64,000 bases of DNA from UMGS1498 sp900552335 (GTDB taxonomy: Bacteria; Bacillota_I; Bacilli_A; RF39; UBA660), in NCBI GenBank assembly GCA_902477075.1, contig CABSFU010000005.1, forward strand, positions 1-64,000, read 5' to 3'. The notes beneath the pieces were generated by a model that made no database searches, was not told where the DNA came from, and saw only the letters and a program-made list of their open reading frames with translations. A program made the position numbers and the translations under genes. Of this stretch, positions 9,050 to 16,934 are shown one piece after another (the stretch's first letter is position 1; each line of letters starts with the position of its first letter).

Positions 9050-9320
9050 ACATCATTTGATAATTGGAACTACTATATTGTGAAGTACTATTTTGTGTAT
9101 GAAACAAATTTTCTAAGTTAGTAACTCTTTTATCTAGTAAAGAAATTTGTTCTCTAAGATTTTGAATAGATTGATCATTGGAACTAGTGGTACTGGTATC
9201 ATAAGGAACATTCATAACAGGCATACCCATATTAGGAAGCGGCATATTAGGCATGTAAGGCATTCCTTGATATGCAGGATAAACAGGGTAAGGCACTCCA
9301 CAATTTCTGTCTTTTTTCAT
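9048..9320 (-). CDS. Pro/Met/Tyr-rich small protein
   Basis: 90 residues. The N-terminal half is low in complexity and rich in Pro, Met and Tyr (PYPVYPAYQGMPYMPNMPLP). Then comes a short Ser/Thr linker, a coiled coil (QNLREQISLLDKRVTNLENLF) and a Ser/Gln/Tyr-rich tail. The ATG at 9320 is preferred because GGAG lies 10 bases upstream. The make-up resembles small coat- or envelope-associated proteins of spore formers, but no specific family is recognised. Confidence 0.6.
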   Translation of the reverse strand: MKKDRNCGVPYPVYPAYQGMPYMPNMPLPNMGMPVMNVPYDTSTTSSNDQSIQNLREQISLLDKRVTNLENLFHTQNSTSQYSSSNYQMM

Positions 9321-9382
9321 GACAAACACACTCCTATCTAATTAATTATATGCATAACAAAAAAAATAGTGAAGAGGATATT

Positions 9383-10003
9383 ATGGAAGATTTATATAAA
9401 TATGAAAAAGAATGTTATCAAAAAAATTACACTTTAATAGGTGGGGTAGATGAAGTAGGCAGAGGCCCTTTAGTTGGACCTGTTGTAGCAGCCTGCTGTG
9501 TATTACCAAAAGATTTTTATTTAGAAGGATTAACTGATTCAAAAAAATTAAGTGAAAAAAAAAGAAATTTATTTTTTGAATATATTAAAAAGTACGCTAT
9601 AGCTTATGGTATTGGTGTTGTATCACCAGAAAGAATAGATGAAATCAATATTTATAATGCTAGTAAAGAAGCTATGATAAAAGCAATCAAAGAAGTTCAA
9701 AAACAGATTCCACTTGAGATTGTTTTAGTGGACGCTATGCCACTTGATTTAGATATTCCAAGTATTTCTATTATTCATGGTGATGCTTTAAGTATTAGTA
9801 TAGCAGCAGCTAGTGTTCTTGCCAAAGTAACACGTGATCAAATGATGTACGAACTAGATGAAAAGTATCCTATGTACGGATTCGGAAATCATAAAGGTTA
9901 TCCAACTAAGAAACATATAGAGGCTTTAGAAAAATATGGGTTAATCGATGGATATCGAAAAACATATGGGCCTGTAAAAAAGATAATGGAGGAAAAGATA
10001 TGA
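9383..10003 (+). CDS. rnhB: Ribonuclease HII
   Basis: Removes RNA primers and misincorporated ribonucleotides from DNA. Catalytic residues are visible in GGVDEVGRGPLVGP (Asp-Glu), LVDAMPLD (Asp) and VTRDQMM (Asp). DSKKLSEKKR and YGFGNHKGYPTKKH are family signatures. The ATG at 9383 follows AAGAGGATATT; an upstream in-frame ATG would give a longer protein with no good ribosome site. 206 residues. The end overlaps the DHH gene by four bases (ATGA). Confidence 0.92.
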   Translation: MEDLYKYEKECYQKNYTLIGGVDEVGRGPLVGPVVAACCVLPKDFYLEGLTDSKKLSEKKRNLFFEYIKKYAIAYGIGVVSPERIDEINIYNASKEAMIKAIKEVQKQIPLEIVLVDAMPLDLDIPSISIIHGDALSISIAAASVLAKVTRDQMMYELDEKYPMYGFGNHKGYPTKKHIEALEKYGLIDGYRKTYGPVKKIMEEKI

Positions 10004-10941
10004 AATATTGCTTAATTACACACATTGCCGATCCAGATGGAGCTTTTCCTATTATTTTGTCAAAATTAGTACTAGAAAATGTAGAATGTTTTTCGTGTGA
10101 ACAAGGAGAAGTAGATAGTCTATTAGAACAAATAATCCAAAAAGATTATGATACCATTTATATTGTAGATTTAAATATGACAGAAGATATGGCAAAAAAG
10201 ATAAATGAAAATGATGTTTTAAAAAATAAAATTAAGGTTTTTGATCATCATGAAAGTGTATCCTATTTAAATAAGTATCCATTTATTCAAGTAGTGGTAG
10301 AAGCAAATGGTCAAAAAGAATGTGGAACGACTTTATATCTTAATCATTTAAAAAAAGTAATGAAAAATCCTATTTTAGAAAATAATGCTTTGAATTTTTT
10401 AGTAGAACTAGTAAGAGAAAATGATACTTTTGATTTTAAAGACGAACTAGAGGATCAAGCAATTCAATTTAGAAATTTATATGATATATATGGTAGAGAA
10501 AAATATATTGAACATTTTACTGAATATATATTAACACATGATACATTTGAATTGACAGGAATAGAAAAAGAAATAATAGAAATAGAAGAAGCTAGATCAA
10601 AACGTTATATTGAAGAAAAATTAAAGCATATGAAAAAAGCAACGATTGATGGAGTGAAAGTGGGTATTGTTTTTGCTGAACAAAATCGTTCTATGTTAGG
10701 ACATGCTATAGTAGATAATAATCCAGACATTGATATAGCTGTTGTCATTAATGTGGATCGTTCTATTAGTTATCGAGCTTGTAAAGAAAATATAGACACT
10801 AATATTTTAGCGACAGTTTATGGTGGAGGGGGTCATAAGCATGCTTCTGGTAGTCCTCTTCCAACTGATTTGCAAGAAAAAATAGTAGAATACCTTTTTA
10901 AAAAAGTAGAATGGGAGAATTTATGGAAGTCAGAAAAATAA
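10000..10941 (+). CDS. DHH/DHHA1 phosphoesterase, NrnB-like
   Basis: The DHH domain shows HIADPDGA, IVDLNMTED and the DHH signature VFDHHES. The C-terminal DHHA1 domain has GGGGHKHASGSP. Family members cleave short oligoribonucleotides or cyclic-dinucleotide products; the layout is closest to NrnB-type nano-RNases. 313 residues, cytoplasmic. It is coupled to rnhB by a 4-base overlap and overlaps the next gene, so three hydrolases form one unit, consistent with RNA turnover. Confidence 0.8.
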   Translation: MKYCLITHIADPDGAFPIILSKLVLENVECFSCEQGEVDSLLEQIIQKDYDTIYIVDLNMTEDMAKKINENDVLKNKIKVFDHHESVSYLNKYPFIQVVVEANGQKECGTTLYLNHLKKVMKNPILENNALNFLVELVRENDTFDFKDELEDQAIQFRNLYDIYGREKYIEHFTEYILTHDTFELTGIEKEIIEIEEARSKRYIEEKLKHMKKATIDGVKVGIVFAEQNRSMLGHAIVDNNPDIDIAVVINVDRSISYRACKENIDTNILATVYGGGGHKHASGSPLPTDLQEKIVEYLFKKVEWENLWKSEK

Positions 10942-11462
10942 AAGTTGGATATTTAGAAGAAAATTGCTATGTAATAGAAGAAGGAAAAGAATGTATTGTT
11001 GTGGATCCAGGGGATGATTCCTACTTGATTGAGAAACAAATAGGTGATAAAACTCTTTTAGGAATTTTGGTTACACATGGACACTCTGATCATATAGGTG
11101 CTTTAAATGTTATGATGAAAAAATATGGTGTACCAGTATATCGTTTTGACAATTTACAAGAAAAAAAATATCAATTAGGTCCTTTTTGTTTCCAAGTTAT
11201 TTACAATCCAGGGCATACTAAGGATTCTATTAGTTTTTTCTTTTACCAATATAATTTTATGATGGTGGGAGATTTTATTTTTAAAAATACCATCGGTAGA
11301 ACGGATTTAGAAGGCGGAAACATAGAAAGTATGATGGAATCGATTCGTAAAATTAGTTTATATTCTAAGCAGATTCGATTATATCCAGGTCATGGAGAAG
11401 CCACTACTCTAGGAGATGAAATACAAAATAATTATTATTTTAAAAAAGCTCTTGAAAAGTAA
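10923..11462 (+). CDS. Metallo-beta-lactamase-fold hydrolase
   Basis: Glyoxalase II-like fold. Metal ligands are in THGHSDHIGA, NPGHTKDS, VGDFIF and YPGHGEATT. The ATG at 10923 (MEVRK) follows GGGAGAATTT and lies inside the end of the DHH gene. About 179 residues, like YcbL-type proteins. The substrate may be a thioester or a phosphoester; the sequence does not decide. Confidence 0.8.
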   Translation: MEVRKIKVGYLEENCYVIEEGKECIVVDPGDDSYLIEKQIGDKTLLGILVTHGHSDHIGALNVMMKKYGVPVYRFDNLQEKKYQLGPFCFQVIYNPGHTKDSISFFFYQYNFMMVGDFIFKNTIGRTDLEGGNIESMMESIRKISLYSKQIRLYPGHGEATTLGDEIQNNYYFKKALEK

Positions 11463-11519
11463 GTGAAAATAATTGAAATTAAAAATAAATTTTGATAAAA
11501 TGACTTAGGAGGTTAGATT

Positions 11520-12083
11520 ATGAAAAAAGAAGAAATAGAACAAATGAATTTATTAATAAAACAAATTAGAAGTATTCTAGTGATTATTGCTTGTATTTTA
11601 GTTCTTAATGTAATTGTAACAGGAATAAGTTCTAATCATAGCAATAACAATAATAATAACACTAGTACAACTAATGGAAATAACAACAATAGTAGCACAG
11701 AAGAAGAGGCGTCTACTACGGAGTATGATGTATCTAGTTTTACAGAAATTACAGTAGATGAAATGTTTAATAAAGTAAATACGAGTGGATATAGAATTGT
11801 TTATGTAGGAAGAAGCGGTTGTGGATATTGTAGAATGTTCTTAGGAGCATTGCGACAAGCACAAAGTGAATTTAATTATGAAACTTTATACATTGATTTG
11901 GATAAAGTAACAACAGATGGTTCTAATAAAATGAAGGCAATTTCAAGTGATTTAAATGAAAAATTTGGTTATACACCAATGGTAATTGTTTATAAAGATG
12001 GCGTTTACCAAGATGTATGGGTAGGATATGCTGAATATTCTTCATTTGCCTCTTTCTTAACAGGATTAGGAATGACAAAATAA
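11520..12083 (+). CDS. Membrane-anchored thioredoxin-like protein
   Basis: One N-terminal membrane helix at residues ~18-38 (ILVIIACILVLNVIVTGI) is followed by an Asn/Ser/Thr-rich linker (residues ~40-65). A thioredoxin fold then carries the redox motif SGCGYCRMF. ATLYIDLD- and GYTPMVIVYKDG-type segments fit the fold, with the cis-Pro in YTPM. The domain should sit outside the membrane and could reduce or oxidise disulfides, or assist secretion. AGGAGG lies upstream of the ATG. Confidence 0.75.
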   Translation: MKKEEIEQMNLLIKQIRSILVIIACILVLNVIVTGISSNHSNNNNNNTSTTNGNNNNSSTEEEASTTEYDVSSFTEITVDEMFNKVNTSGYRIVYVGRSGCGYCRMFLGALRQAQSEFNYETLYIDLDKVTTDGSNKMKAISSDLNEKFGYTPMVIVYKDGVYQDVWVGYAEYSSFASFLTGLGMTK

Positions 12084-12103
12084 GCTTTTGGCTTATTTTT
12101 TTT
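12079..12103 (+). terminator. Rho-independent terminator
   Basis: Stem AATAAGC/GCTTATT with loop TTTTG and a T run. Confidence 0.85.
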
Positions 12104-12156
12104 GATATTTTATTTTCAAAAAAATAAAGATATGTTATGATATAAATGGTGATTTT

Positions 12157-12870
12157 ATGGGAAGAGCTTATGAAGTAAGAAAAGCAAGTATACAAAAAAC
12201 AGGAGCAGCTAGAGGAAAAATTTATTCTATGTATGCAAGAGAAATTTATGATGTAGCAAAAAAGGGTGGAACAGATCCTGCTAGTAATGCTTCTTTAAAA
12301 AGACTAATGGAAAAGGCAAAAAAAGAGCAAGTTCCAGCAGATATCATTAAAAGAGCAATTGATAAAGTAAACAGTGGTGCGGATGAAACATATGAAAAAG
12401 TGGTTTATGAAGTGTTTGGACCAGCTGGATCAACTGCTGTAGTGGAATGTTTAACGGATAATGTGAATCGTTCTATTAGTAGTGTCCGTGCAGCACTAAA
12501 TAAATGTAAAAGTAAAATGGGATCTATGGGGTCCGTTACATTTAATTATGATCATTTATGTATTGTTAGTGTAAAGGGTATTGATGAAGAATCTCTTTTA
12601 GAACTGCTTTTAGAAAATGGAATCGATGTCATTGATATTGAATCAAAAGATGATTGTGTTATCGTATATGGTAATCCAATGGATAGCAATGCGATTAAAG
12701 AAGCAGTAGTTTCTAAATTGGGAGATATGGAATTTGACGTGGATGATATTGCTTATCTTCCAAAAGATACAATTGAATTAGTTGGTGATGATAAAGAAGT
12801 ATTTGACCGTCTTCTAACAATGTTAGATGATGTAGAAGATGTTCAAAATGTTTATCACAATGTAAAATAA
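12157..12870 (+). CDS. YebC/PmpR-family regulatory protein
   Basis: The family is known as transcription regulators and, more recently, as factors that help ribosomes through difficult stretches. The N-terminal motif AARGKIYSMYAREIYDVAKKGG and NASLKRLMEKAKKEQVPADIIKRAID are diagnostic. Then come VYEVFGPAGSTAVVECLTDN and the NVNR/GSMGSV segment. 237 residues, the usual length. It stands alone between two terminators. Confidence 0.9.
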   Translation: MGRAYEVRKASIQKTGAARGKIYSMYAREIYDVAKKGGTDPASNASLKRLMEKAKKEQVPADIIKRAIDKVNSGADETYEKVVYEVFGPAGSTAVVECLTDNVNRSISSVRAALNKCKSKMGSMGSVTFNYDHLCIVSVKGIDEESLLELLLENGIDVIDIESKDDCVIVYGNPMDSNAIKEAVVSKLGDMEFDVDDIAYLPKDTIELVGDDKEVFDRLLTMLDDVEDVQNVYHNVK

Positions 12871-12896
12871 AATACTTGAAAAAAAGTATTTTTTTT
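12871..12896 (+). terminator. Rho-independent terminator
   Basis: Stem AATACTT/AAGTATT with an A-rich loop and a T run. Confidence 0.8.
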
Positions 12897-12954
12897 GATA
12901 TATTAGACATGTAAATAAAAATAGTAATATAGTTTGTAGATAGTAAATTTTTAT

Positions 12955-12981
12955 GTTTGCTATATGCAAACGGGGGGGGGG
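12955..12981 (+). repeat. Hairpin plus 10-G tract before the pilin-like gene
   Basis: A small dyad (GTTTGC, loop TATAT, GCAAAC) is followed directly by ten G residues at 12972-12981. Such a G run is rare in a genome this AT-rich. It lies about 120 bases before the pilin-like start, where slippage could change promoter spacing. Confidence 0.7.
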
Positions 12982-13002
12982 TTACATACCTCTTTTTTAA
13001 AA

Positions 13003-13033
13003 TTCAAATGTAATACTATGGTTTACATTTGAA
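13003..13033 (+). promoter_or_regulatory. 11-bp inverted repeat upstream of the pilin-like gene
   Basis: TTCAAATGTAA and its exact complement flank a 9-nt centre. TTTACA at 13022 inside the repeat could be a -35 box. It may be an operator or leader hairpin; no regulator is identified. Confidence 0.45.
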
Positions 13034-13100
13034 AATAACTATGATAAACTGTATGAAGAATAGAAAAATACAAATAATAAAAGAAGTGAGGAGTATGAAT

Positions 13101-14222
13101 ATGAAGAACAAAGGATTTACATTAATAGAATTATTAGCTGTAATAGTTATATTATCAGTGATTACATTAATCACAATACCAATGATAACAAATGTAATAG
13201 AGGAAAGTAAAAAGAAAGCACTTATGTCTAGTGTACAAGGAATATTAGATTCGACTAATTATTTTACAATGAGTCATGAGGCAGGAGTCTATGAATTTTT
13301 ATTTGATAAAGAACATCAAGGAAGTACAAAAAAAGGAGAAAGTCTAGATTATAGAGGAACCATAGATGGAGAAGGAAAACTCTATTTAGATAAAGAGGGA
13401 AATGTCAGTGTTTGTATCTCAAATGATACCTATTATGCATATAAAAACTATAATAGTGGAATTATCGTAGGAGAAAGAAAAACTGGAAATTGTATCATAG
13501 GATTTGATGCCTTAACAAATAAATATGTAGCAATGTTAGATAATGGAACAGGGAATGTTAGTAATGTATATTCAAAAGACGAAATCAACAATTTAATAGA
13601 TAATTTAGCTAACACATATGCAACAAAAGAAGAATTATCAACTATGGGTAATAATTTATCAACACTTGTTAATAATAATACACAAGATGTTAATCAATTA
13701 AAACAAAATTTAAATGTACGTTATAATGAGGCAAATGATATGGTGCAAATATATTATAATAATACATGGAATGATTGGAAAACAGGGAACCAGCAAGCTT
13801 ATTATTTAGTGAAAAATTATACAGCAAATGTCGATAATATAGGAAGCTTGGATCGTTCAGGAGTAGGTATGGCAGGTATGACTAGAGCTGTTCCATCCTA
13901 TAATAGTACTAATCATACTTATAGTATAGCGGATGATAGAGAAGGAACATTGTTTTCTAAAAATTTAATTAATTTAGAAGGATATAATACATTACATATT
14001 AAATATACGGCTAAATTTTATTCTTCTACTACTCAAATTCGTCTTGGTTTTACGGCTTCTAAATCATTCACTCAAAATTATAATCCAGCAACTACGAATT
14101 GGTTGAAAAATGGAACAAATGAAGATTCATTTGATATATCAACAACAAATAATAAATTATATTTCTATATTTGGTTATATGATGGAACTGATTTAATAAT
14201 AGAAGACATATGGCTTACTTAG
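13101..14222 (+). CDS. Type IV pilin-like protein with fibre-like stalk
   Basis: The N-terminus MKNKGFTLIELLAVIVIL is a class III prepilin signal: a short basic leader, G|F cleavage site, E at mature position 5 and a hydrophobic helix. Residues ~40-160 resemble pseudopilin globular domains. Then comes YSKDEINNLIDNLANTYATKEEL and a predicted coiled coil, a pattern common in phage tail fibres. A C-terminal beta-sandwich follows (LINLEGYNTLHIKYTA). The ATG at 13101 has GAGGAG seven bases upstream; ATG 13095 is possible. No pilus assembly genes are nearby. A surface adhesin anchored by the pilin helix is inferred. Confidence 0.75.
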   Translation: MKNKGFTLIELLAVIVILSVITLITIPMITNVIEESKKKALMSSVQGILDSTNYFTMSHEAGVYEFLFDKEHQGSTKKGESLDYRGTIDGEGKLYLDKEGNVSVCISNDTYYAYKNYNSGIIVGERKTGNCIIGFDALTNKYVAMLDNGTGNVSNVYSKDEINNLIDNLANTYATKEELSTMGNNLSTLVNNNTQDVNQLKQNLNVRYNEANDMVQIYYNNTWNDWKTGNQQAYYLVKNYTANVDNIGSLDRSGVGMAGMTRAVPSYNSTNHTYSIADDREGTLFSKNLINLEGYNTLHIKYTAKFYSSTTQIRLGFTASKSFTQNYNPATTNWLKNGTNEDSFDISTTNNKLYFYIWLYDGTDLIIEDIWLT

Positions 14223-14246
14223 AATAAAAAAGTCAGAAGTGATAAG

Positions 14247-14272
14247 AGAGATGGAAATTCCATTTCTTTTTT
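14247..14272 (+). terminator. Rho-independent terminator
   Basis: Stem AGAGATGGA/TCCATTTCT with loop AAT and a T run. Confidence 0.75.
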
Positions 14273-14296
14273 GATATAATGAATTAGGTGGTTGTA

Positions 14297-16054
14297 ATGA
14301 GTAAAATTAAAATAATGGATGAATTATTAGCTAATAAAATTGCAGCAGGTGAAGTAGTAGAACGTTGTGTAAATGTTGTAAAAGAATTAGTAGAAAATAG
14401 TATTGATGCCAAATCAACTGAAATAAAAATTGAATTAATGGATGCAGGAACAAAACAAATAAAAGTGACAGATAACGGAGTAGGTATGGATAGAGATGAT
14501 GCTGTGTTAGCTTTTTCTAGACATGCAACTAGTAAATTAAAAACAGAAGAAGACTTATATCGTATTGAAACATTAGGGTTTAGAGGAGAAGCTCTAGCTA
14601 GTATCGCTTCTGTATCTGAAGTAGTATTAACGACATGTAGTAACGAGGTTGGTACGAACGTTATTATAAATGGTGGAAAAATAGAAAGAGTAGAAAATAG
14701 TGAAGCCAGAATAGGAACTGTAATTGAAATTAATAATTTATTTTATAATACGCCAGCACGCTTAAAACATTTAAGTAGTTTATATGCCGAATTAGCGAAT
14801 ATTACAGATTATGTCAATAAAATAGCTCTTTCTAATCCAAATATCAAATTTATGCTAATAAATAATGGAAATACTTTATTACAAACCAGTGGAAATGGAG
14901 ATTTATTAAAAGTAATTTATGCAATATATGGTTTAGATATTACCAAAAAAATGCTAGATATTCAAAATGCAAATGAAGATTATACGATAAGTGGTTATAT
15001 TTCATTACCAGAAGTGCATAGAGCAAGTAGAAATGCTATGGTAACATTGGTAAATGGTAGGGTAGTTAGAAATCAAGAATTAAATAGAATCATTAATGAT
15101 AGCTATCATTCTTTTAAACCAGATAATCGCTATCCTGTTGTTGTTTTAAATATTGAAGTAGATCCTAGTTTAATTGATGTAAATATTCATCCAACTAAAA
15201 TGGATATTAAATTTTCTAATTTTGATGATTTAAAAGAATTAGTAAAAACTACCATTCAAAACAGAATTAAATCTATTAATTTAATTCCCCATATTGAAGT
15301 AGAAGAACCAGAACAAGAAATAGAATCATCTATTGAAAAGATATTAGAAAAACCTAAAAAAACATATGAAGAAATTACTTTAGATTTTGATGTTCCCGTG
15401 AAGGAAGATACAACAATTTACCAAGTAAACAGTGATTTTTTAGATGATGAAGTAGAAGAACCAGAAAGAATGCCTATAATGTATCCCGTAGGGGCTGTAC
15501 ATGGTACTTATATTATTTGTCAAAATGAAAAGGGAATGTATTTAATTGATCAACACGCAGCAAAAGAAAGAATTAATTATGAAATTTGTTTAGAAAAATT
15601 AACAAGTTTAGATAATAAAAATATTAAATTATTAATTCCTCTTACTTTTGAATATACAACTAGTGAATATATTATATTAAAGGAAAATTTAGAATTTTTA
15701 AGAAATATGAATTTTGAGATAGAACCCTTTGGCATTAATTCAGTTATTATTAAAGCTCATCCTACATGGATACCAAAAGGTAACGAAGAAAAAGCAATTC
15801 GAAAAGTAATAGAACTTGTTATTTATAAAGAAAAAAATTTCAATATTAAAACATTTAACGATCATTTAGCTGCTACCATGGCTTGTAAAATGAGCATTAA
15901 GGCAAATGATTCCTTAACATTAGATGAAATGAAATATTTAGTAGAAGATTTAAGAAAATGTAAAAATCCATTTAACTGTCCACATGGCAGACCTACAACT
16001 ATTTTTTACTCTACTTATGATTTAGAAAAATTATTTAAAAGAAGTGGTTTTTAA
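14297..16054 (+). CDS. mutL: DNA mismatch repair protein MutL
   Basis: The N-terminal GHKL ATPase shows IAAGEVVERCVNVVKELVENS, DNGVGMDRDDA and TLGFRGEALASI. Residues ~240-330 form the transducer domain with IHPTKMDIKFSN. The C-terminal domain has the endonuclease motif DQHAAKERINYE plus ACKMSIKAND and CPHGRPT, so it belongs to the nicking MutL class. The ATG at 14297 follows TAGGTGG. 585 residues. mutS is not adjacent in this window. Confidence 0.95.
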   Translation: MSKIKIMDELLANKIAAGEVVERCVNVVKELVENSIDAKSTEIKIELMDAGTKQIKVTDNGVGMDRDDAVLAFSRHATSKLKTEEDLYRIETLGFRGEALASIASVSEVVLTTCSNEVGTNVIINGGKIERVENSEARIGTVIEINNLFYNTPARLKHLSSLYAELANITDYVNKIALSNPNIKFMLINNGNTLLQTSGNGDLLKVIYAIYGLDITKKMLDIQNANEDYTISGYISLPEVHRASRNAMVTLVNGRVVRNQELNRIINDSYHSFKPDNRYPVVVLNIEVDPSLIDVNIHPTKMDIKFSNFDDLKELVKTTIQNRIKSINLIPHIEVEEPEQEIESSIEKILEKPKKTYEEITLDFDVPVKEDTTIYQVNSDFLDDEVEEPERMPIMYPVGAVHGTYIICQNEKGMYLIDQHAAKERINYEICLEKLTSLDNKNIKLLIPLTFEYTTSEYIILKENLEFLRNMNFEIEPFGINSVIIKAHPTWIPKGNEEKAIRKVIELVIYKEKNFNIKTFNDHLAATMACKMSIKANDSLTLDEMKYLVEDLRKCKNPFNCPHGRPTTIFYSTYDLEKLFKRSGF

Positions 16055-16067
16055 CAAACCACTTTTT
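16042..16067 (+). terminator. mutL terminator
   Basis: Stem AAGTGGTTT/AAACCACTT with loop TTAAC, followed by T. It includes the last codons of mutL. Confidence 0.85.
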
Positions 16068-16072
16068 AATAT

Positions 16073-16096
16073 AAAAAAAACAAACCATAAGGTTTG
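16073..16096 (-). terminator. tRNA operon terminator
   Basis: On the minus strand CAAACC, loop TTAT, GGTTTG is followed by eight T. Confidence 0.85.
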
Positions 16097-16109
16097 ATTT
16101 AAAACTCAA

Positions 16110-16186
16110 TGGTGATCGGTATGGGATTCGGACCCATGAATGCTGCCGTGAAAGGGCAGTGTGTTAAGCCACTTCACCAACCGACC
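16110..16186 (-). tRNA. tRNA-Glu (TTC)
   Basis: Cloverleaf of 77 nt. The acceptor GGTCGGT pairs with ACCGATC, the anticodon stem is CTGCC/GGCAG with loop CTTTCAC (anticodon TTC), and the T arm contains GGTTCGAATCC. CCA is encoded. Confidence 0.95.
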
Positions 16187-16190
16187 AAGA

Positions 16191-16266
16191 TGGCGCCTAA
16201 TGTAGGACTCGAACCTACGACCTATCGGTTAACAGCCGAGTGCTCTACCGACTGAGCTAATTAGGC
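16191..16266 (-). tRNA. tRNA-Asn (GTT)
   Basis: Cloverleaf of 76 nt. The acceptor GCCTAAT pairs with ATTAGGC, the D arm is GCTCAGTCGGTAGAGC, the anticodon loop CTGTTAA gives GTT, and the T arm has GGTTCGAGTCC. CCA is encoded. It lies four bases before tRNA-Glu in the same operon. Confidence 0.95.
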
Positions 16267-16288
16267 ACTTTGTCGTTAAGACTCTTTA

Positions 16289-16317
16289 ATTATATAATAT
16301 AAATTATCTTTTGACAA
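16289..16317 (-). promoter_or_regulatory. Sigma-A-type promoter of the tRNA operon
   Basis: On the minus strand TTGTCA and TATAAT are separated by 17 bases, just upstream of tRNA-Asn. Confidence 0.8.
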
Positions 16318-16331
16318 GTATTTTTTCTAAA

Positions 16332-16775
16332 TTATTTTATTTTTTTGTTTTTAATAAAAAAATTAGGAAATTTGGATATTTTCTTTTGTTTATGAACTTG
16401 ATATTCTTCCAACATTAAATTAATATTATCTAAAAATTCCTGTTCTGTTTCACAGCTAAATTGAATCAAAATTTCAAGTAATAAATTCTTAACTTCCAGT
16501 ATACTATTTTTTGCTATTTGATAAGGCAATTTTTCATAACTAAATTTATCTATTTGTAATTTGTTTTCATTTTCTTCAGCATGAATAATTTCTAGAATAG
16601 GTAGTAAAATTTCATTTTCTTTTTTTTCTACTAAAAAACCATATACGAAATGAGAAAAAGCATTTTTTCTAATTTTATTGATGGAAAATAAATCGGATAA
16701 ATCAAACGCATTACTGTAAATAAAATTTCCTTCAGAATCAATTTTTTCAATTAATTTTATATTGATTTTTTGCAT
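16332..16775 (-). CDS. Hypothetical protein, 147 residues
   Basis: The ATG follows a strong GAGGGGG site. The product is acidic in the middle and basic at the C-terminus (KQKKISKFPNFFIKNKKIK). No membrane segment, signal peptide or known motif is visible; a helical stretch lies at ~95-130. It stands alone upstream of the tRNA promoter. No function can be given. Confidence 0.6.
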   Translation of the reverse strand: MQKINIKLIEKIDSEGNFIYSNAFDLSDLFSINKIRKNAFSHFVYGFLVEKKENEILLPILEIIHAEENENKLQIDKFSYEKLPYQIAKNSILEVKNLLLEILIQFSCETEQEFLDNINLMLEEYQVHKQKKISKFPNFFIKNKKIK

Positions 16776-16934
16776 ATCTATATCCCCCTCTCTTTGGTTT
16801 GAGTATTATAACACCTTTTTTTAAAAAATACAATATCAGTAATTTGTATATTATATGTCTAAAATGAAAGAATATACAGTCTTTCCATTACTTCTCTTTT
16901 CTATTAATGTTATAATAAATGTGGAGGATTAAAA

